Origin: Bradyrhizobium canariense
Lineage (GTDB): Bacteria > Pseudomonadota > Alphaproteobacteria > Rhizobiales > Xanthobacteraceae
DNA length: 64,000 bases
Reading direction: 5' to 3'
Assembly: GCF_019402665.1 (NCBI RefSeq)
Contig: NZ_VSST01000015.1
Span: 186,001-250,000, forward strand
Shown: positions 9,701 through 18,360 of the stretch, one piece after another
How positions within the stretch are numbered: the stretch's first letter is position 1
Layout of the letters: every line of letters begins with the position of its first letter
Program-made: the position numbers and the translations under genes
Notes under the pieces: model-generated
Seen by the model: the letters and a program-made list of their open reading frames with translations, nothing else
Told to the model about the DNA's origin: nothing
Databases searched by the model: none

Positions 9701-9963
9701 ACGGTTTTCGCGGGGCGGCCGAGATCACCGCAACGCTCGAGCACATGGCCGCCTTCGCGCATCTGGCCGGCGCCGTGCCGCCGCATCTGTTCGACCTCTA
9801 TTACGATGCGACGCTCGGCCATGACGACGTCCGCGCCTTCATGGCTCGCGAAAATCCGGCGGCACTCGCTGCGATGGAGACGTGTTTCGCGCGCCTGCAT
9901 GAAGCCTCGCTCTGGCGGACGCGCCGCAATTCGATTGCGGCTGCGCTGCGGGAGGCGTCATGA
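6715..9963 (+). CDS. cobN: Cobaltochelatase large subunit CobN
   Basis: CobN is the large, porphyrinoid-binding subunit of the ATP-dependent aerobic cobaltochelatase, which inserts Co2+ into hydrogenobyrinic acid a,c-diamide. It belongs to the same family as the magnesium chelatase H subunit. The protein has 1082 residues, somewhat shorter than the roughly 1270-residue P. denitrificans enzyme. The family hallmark HMGAHGTLEWLPGKS lies at about 524-538, and VIYPFIVNDPGEAAQAKRR follows. The partner ATPase subunits (the chelatase CobS and CobT) are not in the window. It overlaps cobW by 1 bp and cobG by 4 bp. Confidence 0.96.
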   Translation: MHVVFRESRGLEETAIPRDIGQDPADLVVLSYSDSDLAAFAAGWRRGRDSLPSLRLVNLAELRHPLSVDTYIERTLAQARGILVRLIGGESYWPYGLAALQQLAKQRGIVLAVLPADGRDDTRLDAYSTLPVSTLRRLKVLCDTGGPVASQAAIAQLALASGLYAGPIIGEMTVPEMGFYDPARGVMATPQAREGKPHALVIFYRSYLTAADTGPVDALIAALREKGFDAHGVFVTSLKAPGVADWLRVHLAQNPPAAIVNATAFSAMSDDGTTPFDAASCPVFQVALSTARREDWASSLRGLSPGDLAMHVVLPEVDGRLFAGVVSFKSAAMRDPDLQFSHLAHRPDEERVKAVAARVAAWQRLSEKPAAEKRMALVLSNYPGRPHQIAHAVGLDALASVEAMVSDLAEVGFDLSPVHALGETLLKRTLSWSVADYRAALSRLPQVLQDDLAQAWGVPETDPGCRDGAFHFAAVQCGRSIIAVQPERGDAATRDADYHDLARTPRHAYVAFYLWLREQGCDAVVHMGAHGTLEWLPGKSVALSQACWPEALIGDLPVIYPFIVNDPGEAAQAKRRLGGVTIGHLPPQLAASAVPDGLRRLEQLLDEYSTADGLDPARRQRLIAAIRDEARAAGLEDDLGLDAAAAPAEAIPRIDRFVCDLKESQFGDGLHVFGRGACGEAERDALRAALAGRRVAPGPSGSPYRGRQDVLPTGRNLFAVDPRAVPTPSAHAQGIKLAEELLRRHLQDHGDWPKGLVVDLWGSATMRTAGEEFAMALHLAGLAPRWDHASGRVTGYDIIAPAELGRPRIDVTLRVSGLFRDVFSGLAQLFEAAAEALSAREDEGDENPYRHRTSRVFAPRPGQYGVGLSAIPDAFTPETRDAAGEAWLSASSWAFSADGEIKLDRAGIEKRLASADAFVHVQDLPETDLLLAADYAAHEAGIAAAAARLGAAGPSLYHLDATRPEQPHARTLTEEISRVVRARAANPAWIAGMMRHGFRGAAEITATLEHMAAFAHLAGAVPPHLFDLYYDATLGHDDVRAFMARENPAALAAMETCFARLHEASLWRTRRNSIAAALREAS

Positions 9964-11123
9964 GCGCTTCCGTGGTCAAGGGCTGGTGTCCCGGCGCGCT
10001 GCGCCCGATGCAATCGGGCGACGGGCTCGTGGTCCGCGTGCGTCCGTTCGGCGGACGCCTCGACGCGGCACAAATCTCCGGACTGGCCCATCTCGCCGAA
10101 CGCCATGGCAACGGCCTGATCGACGTGACCAGCCGGGCCAATCTCCAGATCAGGGGCGTCAACGAGACCAGCCACAGGCTGCTGCTCGACGGCCTTTCGC
10201 AACTGGCGCTTCTCGACCCCGACGCCGACACCGAATCCCGTCGCAACATCCTAGTGACGCCGTTCTGGCGTGCCGGGGACGAGACCCAATCGCTCGCCGC
10301 CGAGCTCGAGGAGGCGCTCGCCGATAGCAAGCTCGAACTTCCAACCAAGTTCGGCTTCGCCATCGATGACGGCACCTCACGCGTGCTTGCGGGCGATTCC
10401 GCGGACGTGCGGATCGAGCGTGATCGTTCCGGCGGACTGCTGGTGCGGGCTGATGGCGACAAGCTGGGCCGCTCCGTCGCGCGTGGCGAGGCCGTAACCA
10501 CCGCGCTCGCATTCGCCGACTGGTTCGTGATCTCAGGCGGCGGCAGAGGCGGGCGAGGGCGGATGGCGGCCCATCTTGCCACTGGTGCAATCTTGCCGGC
10601 GGCATTGCGCGGCGAGGCCGAGCCGGCGCCGATCATGGCCACGGCGCGTCCCGGCCTCTATGCGCAAGGTGCGATGGTCGGGGTCGCCTTCGGGCAGATG
10701 GCGCATGCGACGCTCAACCAGCTCGCCGGTTGCGGACATGCGCTGCGCATGACGCCATGGCGGATGGTTTTGAGCGAAGGCAAGCGCGCCATGCCGAACG
10801 TGACCGGTCTTATCACCGAGGCCTACGATCCCGCACTGCGCGTCATCGCCTGCAGCGGCGCGCCACGCTGTCGCGAGGCGCATGCCGATACGCGTGGCCT
10901 TGCCGCGGCCCTGGCCCCGAACATCGGCGCGGCCGCACGGCTCCACGTCTCCGGCTGTGCCAAAGGCTGCGCCCATTCCGGTCCCGCCGCCATCACTCTG
11001 GTCGCGACCGGCGCCGGCTTCGACCTCGTGCGCGCCGGGTCGACACGCGATGAGCCCATCCTGCGTGGGCTGAACCGCGACGACATTGTCCGAGATCCCT
11101 CCATCCTGATGGGAGGGCACTGA
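9960..11123 (+). CDS. cobG: Precorrin-3B synthase (aerobic, Fe-S/sirohaem-like fold)
   Basis: CobG is an oxygen-dependent monooxygenase that converts precorrin-3A to precorrin-3B. Its presence marks the pathway as the aerobic route. The 387 residues have the nitrite/sulfite reductase fold. Near residues 300-345 lie the four cysteines for a [4Fe-4S] cluster, in CSGAPRC and SGCAKGCAHS. The ATG overlaps the cobN stop as ATGA. An SD-like GGGAGG inside the end of this gene serves the following cobH. Confidence 0.95.
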   Translation: MSASVVKGWCPGALRPMQSGDGLVVRVRPFGGRLDAAQISGLAHLAERHGNGLIDVTSRANLQIRGVNETSHRLLLDGLSQLALLDPDADTESRRNILVTPFWRAGDETQSLAAELEEALADSKLELPTKFGFAIDDGTSRVLAGDSADVRIERDRSGGLLVRADGDKLGRSVARGEAVTTALAFADWFVISGGGRGGRGRMAAHLATGAILPAALRGEAEPAPIMATARPGLYAQGAMVGVAFGQMAHATLNQLAGCGHALRMTPWRMVLSEGKRAMPNVTGLITEAYDPALRVIACSGAPRCREAHADTRGLAAALAPNIGAAARLHVSGCAKGCAHSGPAAITLVATGAGFDLVRAGSTRDEPILRGLNRDDIVRDPSILMGGH

Positions 11124-11752
11124 TGCCGCACTCGTACGAGACCGACGGCGCGGCGATCTACCGGCAATCCTTTGCGACCATCCGGGCTGAAGCCGATCTT
11201 GCGCGCTTCACGCCGGACGAGGAGCAGGTGGTGGTGCGGATGATCCATGCCGCCGGCATGGTCGGCCTCGAAGCGCATATCCGCTTCACATCAGGCATGG
11301 CGGTCGCGGCGCGCGCGGCCTTGCAGAAGGGCGCACCGATCCTGTGCGACGCGCGCATGGTCTCCGAAGGAATTACGCGCGCGCGGCTTCCCGCGGCCAA
11401 CGCCGTCATCTGCACGCTGGGCGACGAGACCGTTCCCGCGCTCGCGCAGTCCATGCGCAACACTCGTTCGGCTGCTGCCCTGGAGCTATGGCGCCCACAT
11501 CTCGACGGCGCGATCGTAGCGATCGGCAACGCGCCGACCGCGCTGTTTCACCTCCTCAACATGCTGGAGGACCGGGACTGCCCGCGGCCTGCGGCGATCA
11601 TCGGCTGTCCCGTCGGCTTTGTCGGCGCGGCCGAATCCAAGGCTGCGCTGATGGCCGATCCGAAGGTCGCCGCGTTGACGGTCGAGGGCCGCCTCGGCGG
11701 TTCCGCGATCACGGTCGCCGCCGTGAACGCGCTGGCGAGCCGGAGCGAATAG
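11123..11752 (+). CDS. cobH: Precorrin-8X methylmutase
   Basis: The enzyme moves a methyl group from C-11 to C-12, turning precorrin-8x into hydrogenobyrinic acid. The 209-residue length fits CobH/CbiC. The catalytic histidine is H42 in VVRMIHAAGMVG, and CPVGFVGAAESKAAL-type sequence near residues 158-172 is typical of the family. The ATG overlaps the cobG stop (TGATG) and is preceded by GGGAGG at ideal spacing. cobI follows after 2 bp. Confidence 0.95.
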   Translation: MPHSYETDGAAIYRQSFATIRAEADLARFTPDEEQVVVRMIHAAGMVGLEAHIRFTSGMAVAARAALQKGAPILCDARMVSEGITRARLPAANAVICTLGDETVPALAQSMRNTRSAAALELWRPHLDGAIVAIGNAPTALFHLLNMLEDRDCPRPAAIIGCPVGFVGAAESKAALMADPKVAALTVEGRLGGSAITVAAVNALASRSE

Positions 11753-11754
11753 CG

Positions 11755-12486
11755 ATGGGACGCATCATCTGCTGCGGTCTCGGCCCCGGCGATCCCGATA
11801 TGATGAGCGTGCGCGCCGATCGCACGGTGCGCGGCGCCAGGCATGTCGCCTATTTTCGCAAGAAGGGGCGGCCCGGCCAGGCGCGCCGCATCGTCGAGGG
11901 CATGTTGGCTACCGACGTCACCGAATATCCCATGGAATATCCTGTTACGACCGAGATCGCCTTCGACACGCCTGAATATGTCCAGCTGCTTGCCGGCTTC
12001 TACGACGAATGGTCGGAACGTCTGGCGCGGCTGGCGCGCGCAGTCGACGTGGTCGTGCTCTGCGAGGGCGATCCCTACTTTTACGGCTCTTTCATGCATC
12101 TGCACACCCGCCTGCAGGGCCGCGTCGAGATCGAGGTGATCGCCGGCATTCCCGGCATGGTCGGCTGCTGGAATGGCGTGGGACAGCCGATCGCGCTCGG
12201 TGATGACGTGACGACGGTGCTCATGGGCACGCTCGCCGAAGCAGAGCTCGAACGCCGCATGCGCGATTCCGATGCGCTCGTGATCATGAAGACCGGGCGC
12301 AATCTCGCAAAGGTGCGCCGCGCGCTCGCGTCCGCCGGACGGCTGGACGACGCCTGGCTGGTCGAACGCGGCACCATGCCGGGCGAGCGCGTGGTGCGGC
12401 TCGCCGAGATCGACGCCGCCGACTGCCCCTATTTCGCGATCGTGCTCGTGCACGGCAAGGGCCGGCATCCGGACGCCGCCGAATGA
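11755..12486 (+). CDS. cobI: Precorrin-2 C(20)-methyltransferase
   Basis: The enzyme is a SAM-dependent methyltransferase of the tetrapyrrole methylase fold that converts precorrin-2 to precorrin-3A. The N-terminal GLGPGDPDMMSVRA (7-20) is the family signature, and CEGDPYFYGSFMHL (about 102-115) forms the SAM-site loop. I chose the ATG at 11755 (243 residues), 2 bp after the cobH stop. The upstream open frame is out of phase with cobH and has no family similarity. The gene ends in an ATGA overlap with cobJ. Confidence 0.95.
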   Translation: MGRIICCGLGPGDPDMMSVRADRTVRGARHVAYFRKKGRPGQARRIVEGMLATDVTEYPMEYPVTTEIAFDTPEYVQLLAGFYDEWSERLARLARAVDVVVLCEGDPYFYGSFMHLHTRLQGRVEIEVIAGIPGMVGCWNGVGQPIALGDDVTTVLMGTLAEAELERRMRDSDALVIMKTGRNLAKVRRALASAGRLDDAWLVERGTMPGERVVRLAEIDAADCPYFAIVLVHGKGRHPDAAE

Positions 12487-13217
12487 CGGGCACGCTGACC
12501 ATCGCGGGCCTCGGACCGGGCAGCGACGCGCTGGTGACGCCCGAGGTCTCCGCCGCGCTTGCCGCCGCGACCGACATTCTGGGCTACGCACCCTATGTCG
12601 CGCGTGTGCCGCCGCGACCGGGACTCAAGCTGCATCCCTCCGACAATCGCGAAGAATTACAGCGCGCGAGCGAGGCCCTGCGGCTCGCGGCCGAAGGCGG
12701 GCAAGTCGTCATCGTGTCCTCCGGCGACCCCGGCGTCTTCGCGATGGCCTCCGCGGTGTTCGAGGCGCTCGAACAGGCGCCGCAATGGCAGGAGCTGCCG
12801 ATCCGTGTGCTGCCCGGCGTCACTGCGATGCTGGCGGCTGCCGCGCGCGCCGGCGCGCCGCTCGGCCACGATTTCTGTGCGATCAATCTCTCCGACAATC
12901 TCAAGCCGTGGGCGGTGATCGAGAAGCGCCTGCGGCTCGCCGCGGAAGCCGACTTTGCCATTGCCATGTATAATCCGCGCTCGGCGAGCCGGCCGGAGGG
13001 GTTTGGCCGCGCGCTCGCGGTGCTGAACGAGGCCGGCTGCGGCGACCGCCTCGTGATCTTCGCGCGCGCGATCAGCGCCGCCGATGAAAAGATCGAGACC
13101 GTCAGGCTGAACGAAGCCCGGCCTGAGATGGCTGACATGCGCACGCTGGTGATCGTCGGCAACTCGCAGACACGCCGCGTCGGCCGCTGGGTCTATGCGC
13201 CGAGGCAGGCCCGATGA
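12483..13217 (+). CDS. cobJ: Precorrin-3B C(17)-methyltransferase
   Basis: The enzyme methylates C-17 and drives ring contraction, giving precorrin-4. This 244-residue single-domain CobJ has GLGPGSDALVTPEV near its N-terminus, VSSGDPGVFAMAS at about 79-91 and MYNPRSASRPEGF at about 163-175, all typical of CobJ/CbiH. It is coupled to cobI by ATGA. Its last 25 bp overlap the end of the antisense cobK gene, so the plus-strand reading of the cluster is interrupted here by a gene on the other strand. Confidence 0.95.
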   Translation: MTGTLTIAGLGPGSDALVTPEVSAALAAATDILGYAPYVARVPPRPGLKLHPSDNREELQRASEALRLAAEGGQVVIVSSGDPGVFAMASAVFEALEQAPQWQELPIRVLPGVTAMLAAAARAGAPLGHDFCAINLSDNLKPWAVIEKRLRLAAEADFAIAMYNPRSASRPEGFGRALAVLNEAGCGDRLVIFARAISAADEKIETVRLNEARPEMADMRTLVIVGNSQTRRVGRWVYAPRQAR

Positions 13218-13939
13218 CCGAGCCACTGCATGATCTCGGCCACGCTCTCGACGCGCAATCGTTCCGGCAGTTGCGGTCGCGCGATCATGATCACGGGCAG
13301 GCCGAGCCTGCGGGCTGCGTCGATCTTGGCGCGCGCGCCGTCGCCGCCCGAATTGCGGGCGACGATCCGAGTGATGCCTCGCGCGCGCAGCATCTCCAGT
13401 TCGCCCTCAAGCGTGAACGGCCCACGCGACACGATGACGTCCGCCGCGAAGGGCAGCGGCGCTTCGGGCGGATCGACGAATCTCAGCGTGTAAGCGTGCT
13501 GCGGCTTGGTCGCGAACGGTGCGATGTGCTGGCGGCCGATGGCGAGGAACACATTCGCCGGCGCCTCGGGCAGTGCGGCGACCGCGGCGTCGACATCAAA
13601 TATTTTGATCCAGTCGTCGCCGGGCGCTTTGGTCCAGGGCGCACGCTCGAGAGCGATCAGCGGCGTGCCGGTTTCCGCGCATGCCGCGACCGCATTGCGG
13701 CTCATCTCGGCAGCAAAGGGATGCGTCGCGTCGATCACATGCGTGATGTGCTCGCTGCGGATGTAATCGACAAGACCGCTCACGCCGCCAAAACCGCCAA
13801 TACGCGTCGGCAACGGCTGAGCGGCGGGTGCGCGGGTGCGGCCGCCATAGGAATACACGGCAGCGATGCCGGCGCGCGCGATCTCCGCCGCGAGCAGGCT
13901 CGCGTCGGCCGTTCCGCCCAGAATGAGGGCGCGTGTCAT
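13193..13939 (-). CDS. cobK: Precorrin-6A reductase (antisense to its cluster)
   Basis: The NADPH-dependent enzyme reduces precorrin-6A to precorrin-6B. The 248-residue protein begins MTRALILGGTADASLLA and has ATHPFAAEMSRNA and RNSGGDGARAKIDAAR-type motifs of CobK/CbiJ. It is transcribed opposite to the flanking cobJ and cobL. Its 3' end overlaps cobJ by 25 bp, and its ATG (13939-13937) shares the palindrome CATG with the ATG of cobL (13938). Any promoter or ribosome site must therefore lie inside cobL. A longer open frame extends upstream to 15052, but it is cobL read backwards. Confidence 0.94.
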   Translation of the reverse strand: MTRALILGGTADASLLAAEIARAGIAAVYSYGGRTRAPAAQPLPTRIGGFGGVSGLVDYIRSEHITHVIDATHPFAAEMSRNAVAACAETGTPLIALERAPWTKAPGDDWIKIFDVDAAVAALPEAPANVFLAIGRQHIAPFATKPQHAYTLRFVDPPEAPLPFAADVIVSRGPFTLEGELEMLRARGITRIVARNSGGDGARAKIDAARRLGLPVIMIARPQLPERLRVESVAEIMQWLGHRACLGA

Positions 13940-15119
13940 GGCTGATCCCTGGCTGACCATCATCGGCATCGGCGAAGATGGCCTTGCCGGGCTGTCCGAG
14001 GCAAGCCGAAAGGCGCTCGATGATGCCGAAACTGTCTTTGGCGGTGAACGGCATCTTGCAATGGCCGGTGTAACCGGGTGCGGCCGTCCATGGCCGGTGC
14101 CATTCGATGCAGATGTCGTGCTGAGCTGCCGCGGCCGTCCGACTGCGGTGCTCGCCTCCGGCGATCCGTTCTGGTTTGGCGCCGGCGCGAGCCTTGCCGA
14201 GAAGCTCCATGGCGACGAATGGATCGCGCATCCGGCTCCCTCGACATTCTCGCTCGCCGCCGCGCGACTAGGCTGGCGCCTTGAAGCGATTGCCTGTCTT
14301 GGTCTCCATGCCGCGCCATTCGAGCGCCTCGTGCCACATCTGGCGCACGGTGCACGCATCATTTGCCTCGTGCGCGACGCGAAGGCGGCCGGCGATCTCG
14401 CGAAATGGCTGACGGCGCGCGGATGGGGTGCCTCGGCATTCTGGACGCTCACCGCGCTTGGCGGGCCGCGCGAAAGTATCGACGCGCATCGCGCCGATAG
14501 CTTCGCAGACCGTCTTGCCGGAACTCTGGTCGCGGTGGCCGTGGAGGCGAGAGGAGCGCAGGGCCTTCCCCGCAGCTCGGGACTATCGGACGAACTCTTC
14601 GTCCATGACGGCCAGATCACTAAGCGTCCGGTCCGTGCGCTTGCGCTCTCGGCGCTGGCGCCGCGTCCCGGTGAACGGCTGTGGGACATTGGTGCTGGCT
14701 CCGGCTCGATCTCGGTCGAGTGGGCGCTGAGCGGCGGGACGGCGATCGCCGTCGAGGCGCGCGAGGATCGCGCCGCGAACATTCGCAACAACGCAGCGGC
14801 GTTCGGGTTGGCGCATCGGATCACAGTCATCGCGGGAAAGGCGCCTGAAGCCCTTGCTGCGCTGGACGGGCCTGACGCCGTGTTTATCGGCGGCGGGCTC
14901 GACATCGCGATGTTCGACGCCGTCTGGTCGCGGCTCGCATCCGGAACGCGATTGGTTGCCCATGCAGTGACGCTGGAGACGGAAGCGCTGCTGGGTGAGC
15001 TGCACCAGCGCCACGGCGGCGACTTGATCCGGGTCGAGATTGCGCATGCCACTCCGCTCGGGCGCTACCGGTCCTGGGAGGCGGTGCGGCCCGTGGTGCA
15101 ATGGAGTGCGGTCCGATGA
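13938..15119 (+). CDS. cobL: Precorrin-6B C(5,15)-methyltransferase (decarboxylating), CbiE-CbiT fusion
   Basis: CobL methylates C-5 and C-15 and decarboxylates the acetate at C-12, giving precorrin-8x. The 393-residue protein has the expected two-domain build: an N-terminal CbiE-like tetrapyrrole methylase beginning WLTIIGIGEDGLAGL, and a C-terminal CbiT-like Rossmann methyltransferase with LWDIGAGSGSISVEWA at about 251-266. The ATG shares a CATG with the divergent cobK start. The upstream extension of the frame is antisense to cobK and has no family match. It ends in an ATGA overlap with cobE. Confidence 0.95.
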   Translation: MADPWLTIIGIGEDGLAGLSEASRKALDDAETVFGGERHLAMAGVTGCGRPWPVPFDADVVLSCRGRPTAVLASGDPFWFGAGASLAEKLHGDEWIAHPAPSTFSLAAARLGWRLEAIACLGLHAAPFERLVPHLAHGARIICLVRDAKAAGDLAKWLTARGWGASAFWTLTALGGPRESIDAHRADSFADRLAGTLVAVAVEARGAQGLPRSSGLSDELFVHDGQITKRPVRALALSALAPRPGERLWDIGAGSGSISVEWALSGGTAIAVEAREDRAANIRNNAAAFGLAHRITVIAGKAPEALAALDGPDAVFIGGGLDIAMFDAVWSRLASGTRLVAHAVTLETEALLGELHQRHGGDLIRVEIAHATPLGRYRSWEAVRPVVQWSAVR

Positions 15120-15484
15120 AGGTCGCCGGGCTCGGATTCAAAAAGGATGTCACGCTGGCCTCGCTGCGTGAGGCGCTTCTGGCGGCCGGCGGTCCCGAAG
15201 GCCTCGCAGCATTGGCAACGGTCAGCGACAGGGCCGACGCGGAGGTGTTGAAGCAGCTCGCGCGCGAATGCGGCGTGCCGATCAAGGCGGTCGCCGCCGA
15301 AATGCTGGCCGGCATCGACACGCCGACCCAATCAAAACTCGTTGCCGAAAAATTCGGGACGGGATCGGTCGCCGAAGCGGCGGCTCTCGCGGTGGCTGGA
15401 CCTCGCGCGCGATTGATTGCGACGCGGGTGGTCTCGCAGGATCGCACCGCGACCGCGGCGATCGCGGAGGGAGACGGCGCATGA
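15116..15484 (+). CDS. cobE: CobE, CbiG C-terminal-domain-like cobalamin biosynthesis protein
   Basis: CobE is a small protein of the CbiG C-terminal family. It is found in aerobic cobalamin clusters and its exact role is not settled. From the ATG at 15116 it has 122 residues, starting [24 protein letters not shown] and [23 protein letters not shown] match the family. An ATG 15 bp further upstream is possible, but the ATGA overlap with cobL favours 15116. It overlaps the cobM start by 4 bp. Confidence 0.88.
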   Translation: MKVAGLGFKKDVTLASLREALLAAGGPEGLAALATVSDRADAEVLKQLARECGVPIKAVAAEMLAGIDTPTQSKLVAEKFGTGSVAEAAALAVAGPRARLIATRVVSQDRTATAAIAEGDGA

Positions 15485-16263
15485 CGGTGCATTTCATCGG
15501 GGCGGGGCCGGGCGCCCCTGACTTGCTGACATTGCGTGGCCGCGACCTGATCGCCGTCTGTCCGGTTTGCCTCTATGCCGGGTCGCTGGTGCCCGAAGGC
15601 GTGCTGGCGCATTGCCCGCCCGGTGCGCGGATCGTCAACACCGCGCCGCTGTCGCTCGAGGAGATCGTCGCGGAGATCGCCGCCGCACATGCTGATGGCA
15701 AGGACGTTGCGCGGCTGCATTCCGGTGATCTCTCGATCTGGTCGGCGATGGGTGAGCAGCTTCGCCGCCTGCGCACGCTCGACATTCCCTACACGGTGAC
15801 GCCTGGTGTTCCCTCCTTCTCGGCCGCCGCGGCTGCGCTGGAGGCCGAGCTGACGCTGCCCGGCCTTGCCCAGACGGTGATTTTGACGCGCACACCGGGC
15901 CGCGCCAGCGCGATGCCGGAAGGCGAGAACCTCGCCGCCTTCGCCGCCACCGGCGCGGTGCTCGCCATCCATCTGTCGATCCATCTGCTCGACAAGGTCG
16001 TCGCCGAGCTGACGCCGCATTACGGCGCGGATTGCCCGGTCGCGATTGTCTGGCGTGCGAGCTGGCCCGACCAGCGCATCGTCCGCGCCACGCTCGCAAC
16101 ACTCGACGCTGCTGTCGGCAGCGAGATGGAGCGCACCGCATTGATCCTGGTGGGCAAGACGCTGGGCTCGGCGGATTTCTCCGAGAGCCGTCTCTATGCC
16201 GCCGATTACGACCGCCGCTACCGGCCGGTCGGCGCCGAGCCGCGCTTTCCGGAGGTGTCGTGA
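15481..16263 (+). CDS. cobM: Precorrin-4 C(11)-methyltransferase
   Basis: This SAM-dependent tetrapyrrole methylase converts precorrin-4 to precorrin-5. The protein has 260 residues. The N-terminal [17 protein letters not shown] and the SAM loop [18 protein letters not shown] (about 80-97) identify CobM/CbiF, and [16 protein letters not shown] near residue 162 is also typical. The ATG at 15481 is coupled to cobE. The open frame begins further upstream, but that part lies out of phase inside cobE. The stop overlaps the cobB start by 1 bp (TGATG). Confidence 0.95.
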   Translation: MTVHFIGAGPGAPDLLTLRGRDLIAVCPVCLYAGSLVPEGVLAHCPPGARIVNTAPLSLEEIVAEIAAAHADGKDVARLHSGDLSIWSAMGEQLRRLRTLDIPYTVTPGVPSFSAAAAALEAELTLPGLAQTVILTRTPGRASAMPEGENLAAFAATGAVLAIHLSIHLLDKVVAELTPHYGADCPVAIVWRASWPDQRIVRATLATLDAAVGSEMERTALILVGKTLGSADFSESRLYAADYDRRYRPVGAEPRFPEVS

Positions 16264-17573
16264 TGGCAGCAGGGCTCGTCATCTCCGCCCCGGCCTCCGG
16301 CGTCGGCAAGACGACGCTGACGCTGGCGCTCGCCCGCGCCTGGCGCAACAGCGGATTGCGGGTGCAGTGCTTCAAGAGCGGCCCCGATTACATCGATCCC
16401 GCGTTTCATGCAGCCGCTACGGGACGCGCCTCGGTCAACGTCGACAGCTGGGCGATGGATCGCGGGACAATCTCGCATCTCGTCAGCCGCGGCATTGACG
16501 CCGATGTCGTGCTGGCCGAAGGCTCGATGGGTCTGTTCGACGGCGTCGCCGCGCGCGGCGTCTGCGGCACCGGAGCGACCGCCGACATTGCAGAGATGCT
16601 GGACTGGCCGGTGCTGCTGGTGATCGATCCCTCGGGACAGGCACAGACGGCGGCGGCGATCGCCGCAGGCCTTCGCGATTACCGCGCGGGTGTTCGCCTC
16701 GCAGGCGTCGTGCTCAATCGCGTTGCGAGTCCACGCCACGAAGCCCTCGTGCGCCGTGCGCTGCTGGATGTCGGCATCGCCGTGTTCGGTGCGCTGCCGC
16801 GACACGCCGAGATCAGCCTGCCGAAGCGGCATCTCGGGCTGGTGCAGGCCGAGGAGCAGGCGGAAATCGGCAAGCTGATCGACGAGGCCGCGCGCTTTGT
16901 CGCCGAGCATGTCGATCTCGACGCAGTGCTGCGTTCGGCCGCCACCTGGTCGCCGCAACCTGCCGTAAGCGGCGTCAACGTGACGCCGCCCGGTCAGCGC
17001 ATTGCGTTGGCCCGTGACGCCGCGTTCTCCTTCGTCTATCCGCATATGCTGGAAGCGTGGCGCGCGGCGGGTGCGGAGATATCGACATTCTCGCCGCTGG
17101 CTGATGAGGACCCTGATCCGGGCGCCGATGTGTGCTGGCTGCCGGGCGGCTATCCCGAGCTGCACGCCGGCAAGATCGCGGCCAATGCGCGCTTCCGCAG
17201 CGGATTGCGCGCATTCGCCGAAACGCGCCCGGTGCACGGGGAGTGCGGAGGCTATATGGTGCTGGGCACCGCTTTGACCGACGCCGACGGCATCAGCCAC
17301 GAGATGACGGGCCTGCTCGGCCTGGAAACAAGCTTTGCCAAGCGCCGCATGCATCTGGGCTATCGCCTCGCCGAGCTCACAGCGCCGATGCCGGGGCATC
17401 GGGCGGGTGCACGCCTGCGTGGCCATGAATTCCACTATTCGACGATCCTCGCGCAGCCCGACACGCCGCTCGCGGTCGTGCACGACGCGACAGGCGCCGT
17501 CATCGCCGAGACCGGCTCGCGCCGGGGACAAGCCACCGGCACGTTCTTCCATCTGATCGCGGAGGACCGGTGA
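16263..17573 (+). CDS. cobB: Hydrogenobyrinic acid a,c-diamide synthase (glutamine-hydrolysing)
   Basis: The amidotransferase amidates side chains a and c before cobalt insertion in the aerobic pathway. The 436-residue protein has an N-terminal ATPase domain with SAPASGVGKTTLTLALARAW (8-27) and a C-terminal class I GATase domain with the nucleophilic cysteine in HGECGGYMVLG (about 325-335). I chose the ATG at 16263; the upstream open frame overlaps cobM. It is distinct from, but related to, cobQ. It ends in a GTGA overlap with cobA. Confidence 0.95.
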   Translation: MAAGLVISAPASGVGKTTLTLALARAWRNSGLRVQCFKSGPDYIDPAFHAAATGRASVNVDSWAMDRGTISHLVSRGIDADVVLAEGSMGLFDGVAARGVCGTGATADIAEMLDWPVLLVIDPSGQAQTAAAIAAGLRDYRAGVRLAGVVLNRVASPRHEALVRRALLDVGIAVFGALPRHAEISLPKRHLGLVQAEEQAEIGKLIDEAARFVAEHVDLDAVLRSAATWSPQPAVSGVNVTPPGQRIALARDAAFSFVYPHMLEAWRAAGAEISTFSPLADEDPDPGADVCWLPGGYPELHAGKIAANARFRSGLRAFAETRPVHGECGGYMVLGTALTDADGISHEMTGLLGLETSFAKRRMHLGYRLAELTAPMPGHRAGARLRGHEFHYSTILAQPDTPLAVVHDATGAVIAETGSRRGQATGTFFHLIAEDR

Positions 17574-18301
17574 GCGGTTTTGTCTCCTTCGTCTCCGCCG
17601 GCCCCGGCGATCCCGAGCTCCTCACGCTCAAGGGAGCCGCGCGCCTGCGCGAGGCCGACGTCGTGCTCTATGACGATCTTGCTTCGGGCGCGATCCTCGA
17701 TCTGGCCCGGCCCGGCGCCAATCTCGTCGCGGTGGGGAAGCGGGCGGGACGGCCCTCGACCAAGCAGCACCACGTCAACCGCTTGCTGGTCGACTATGCC
17801 GTAACGGGCGCGCGCGTGGTGCGGTTGAAGTCGGGCGATGCTGGCATCTTTGGCCGGCTCGAGGAGGAGCTCGAGACGCTGCGCGAAGCGGGCATCGGCT
17901 TCGAGATCATTCCCGGCATCACCTCGGCCTGTGTGGCTGCGGCCCAGGCCGGCATTCCGCTGACCCGGCGTCACACCTCCCGCCGCGTGCAGTTCGTGAC
18001 CGGGGCGGACGTCACCGGCGAGCTGCCGCCAGATCTCAATTGGGTGGCGCTGGCCGATCCGGAGGCGACGACCGTGGTCTATATGGGCCGGCGGACGTTC
18101 CCGGCGCTTGTCGTCAAATTGATCGAGCACGGCCTCTCCCCAACCACTCCGGCGGTGTTTGCCGAATCGCTCGGCCGTCCCGATGAGCGGTTGGTCCGCA
18201 CCACCATTTCGGAACTTGCCGAGCAACTTGCGCGGGGCGGGGCGGCCTCGACGGCGGCCGTGATCCTGTTCGGCGCGCTGGCGGGGGATTATCCGTCATG
18301 A
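17570..18301 (+). CDS. cobA: Uroporphyrinogen-III C-methyltransferase
   Basis: This SAM-dependent enzyme makes precorrin-2 from uroporphyrinogen III and is the entry step into the corrin branch. The single-domain protein has 243 residues from a GTG start that overlaps the cobB stop. SAGPGDPELLTLKGAARL (9-26) is the signature. The usual SAM-loop GDPFIFGRG-type motif reads GDAGIFGRLEEEL here, a small variation that still fits the fold. It is the last gene of the long plus-strand run before riboswitch 2. Confidence 0.93.
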   Translation: MSGFVSFVSAGPGDPELLTLKGAARLREADVVLYDDLASGAILDLARPGANLVAVGKRAGRPSTKQHHVNRLLVDYAVTGARVVRLKSGDAGIFGRLEEELETLREAGIGFEIIPGITSACVAAAQAGIPLTRRHTSRRVQFVTGADVTGELPPDLNWVALADPEATTVVYMGRRTFPALVVKLIEHGLSPTTPAVFAESLGRPDERLVRTTISELAEQLARGGAASTAAVILFGALAGDYPS

Positions 18302-18360
18302 CCGCCTCGTCCGCCCTTCGCCCCTTGACGCCCGGCCGGCGAAAGGGGCACACAGGAGAG

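Noticed and set aside
13193..15052. 619-codon open frame extending cobK
   Set aside because: Only the first 249 codons from 13939 match CobK; the upstream part is cobL read on the other strand.
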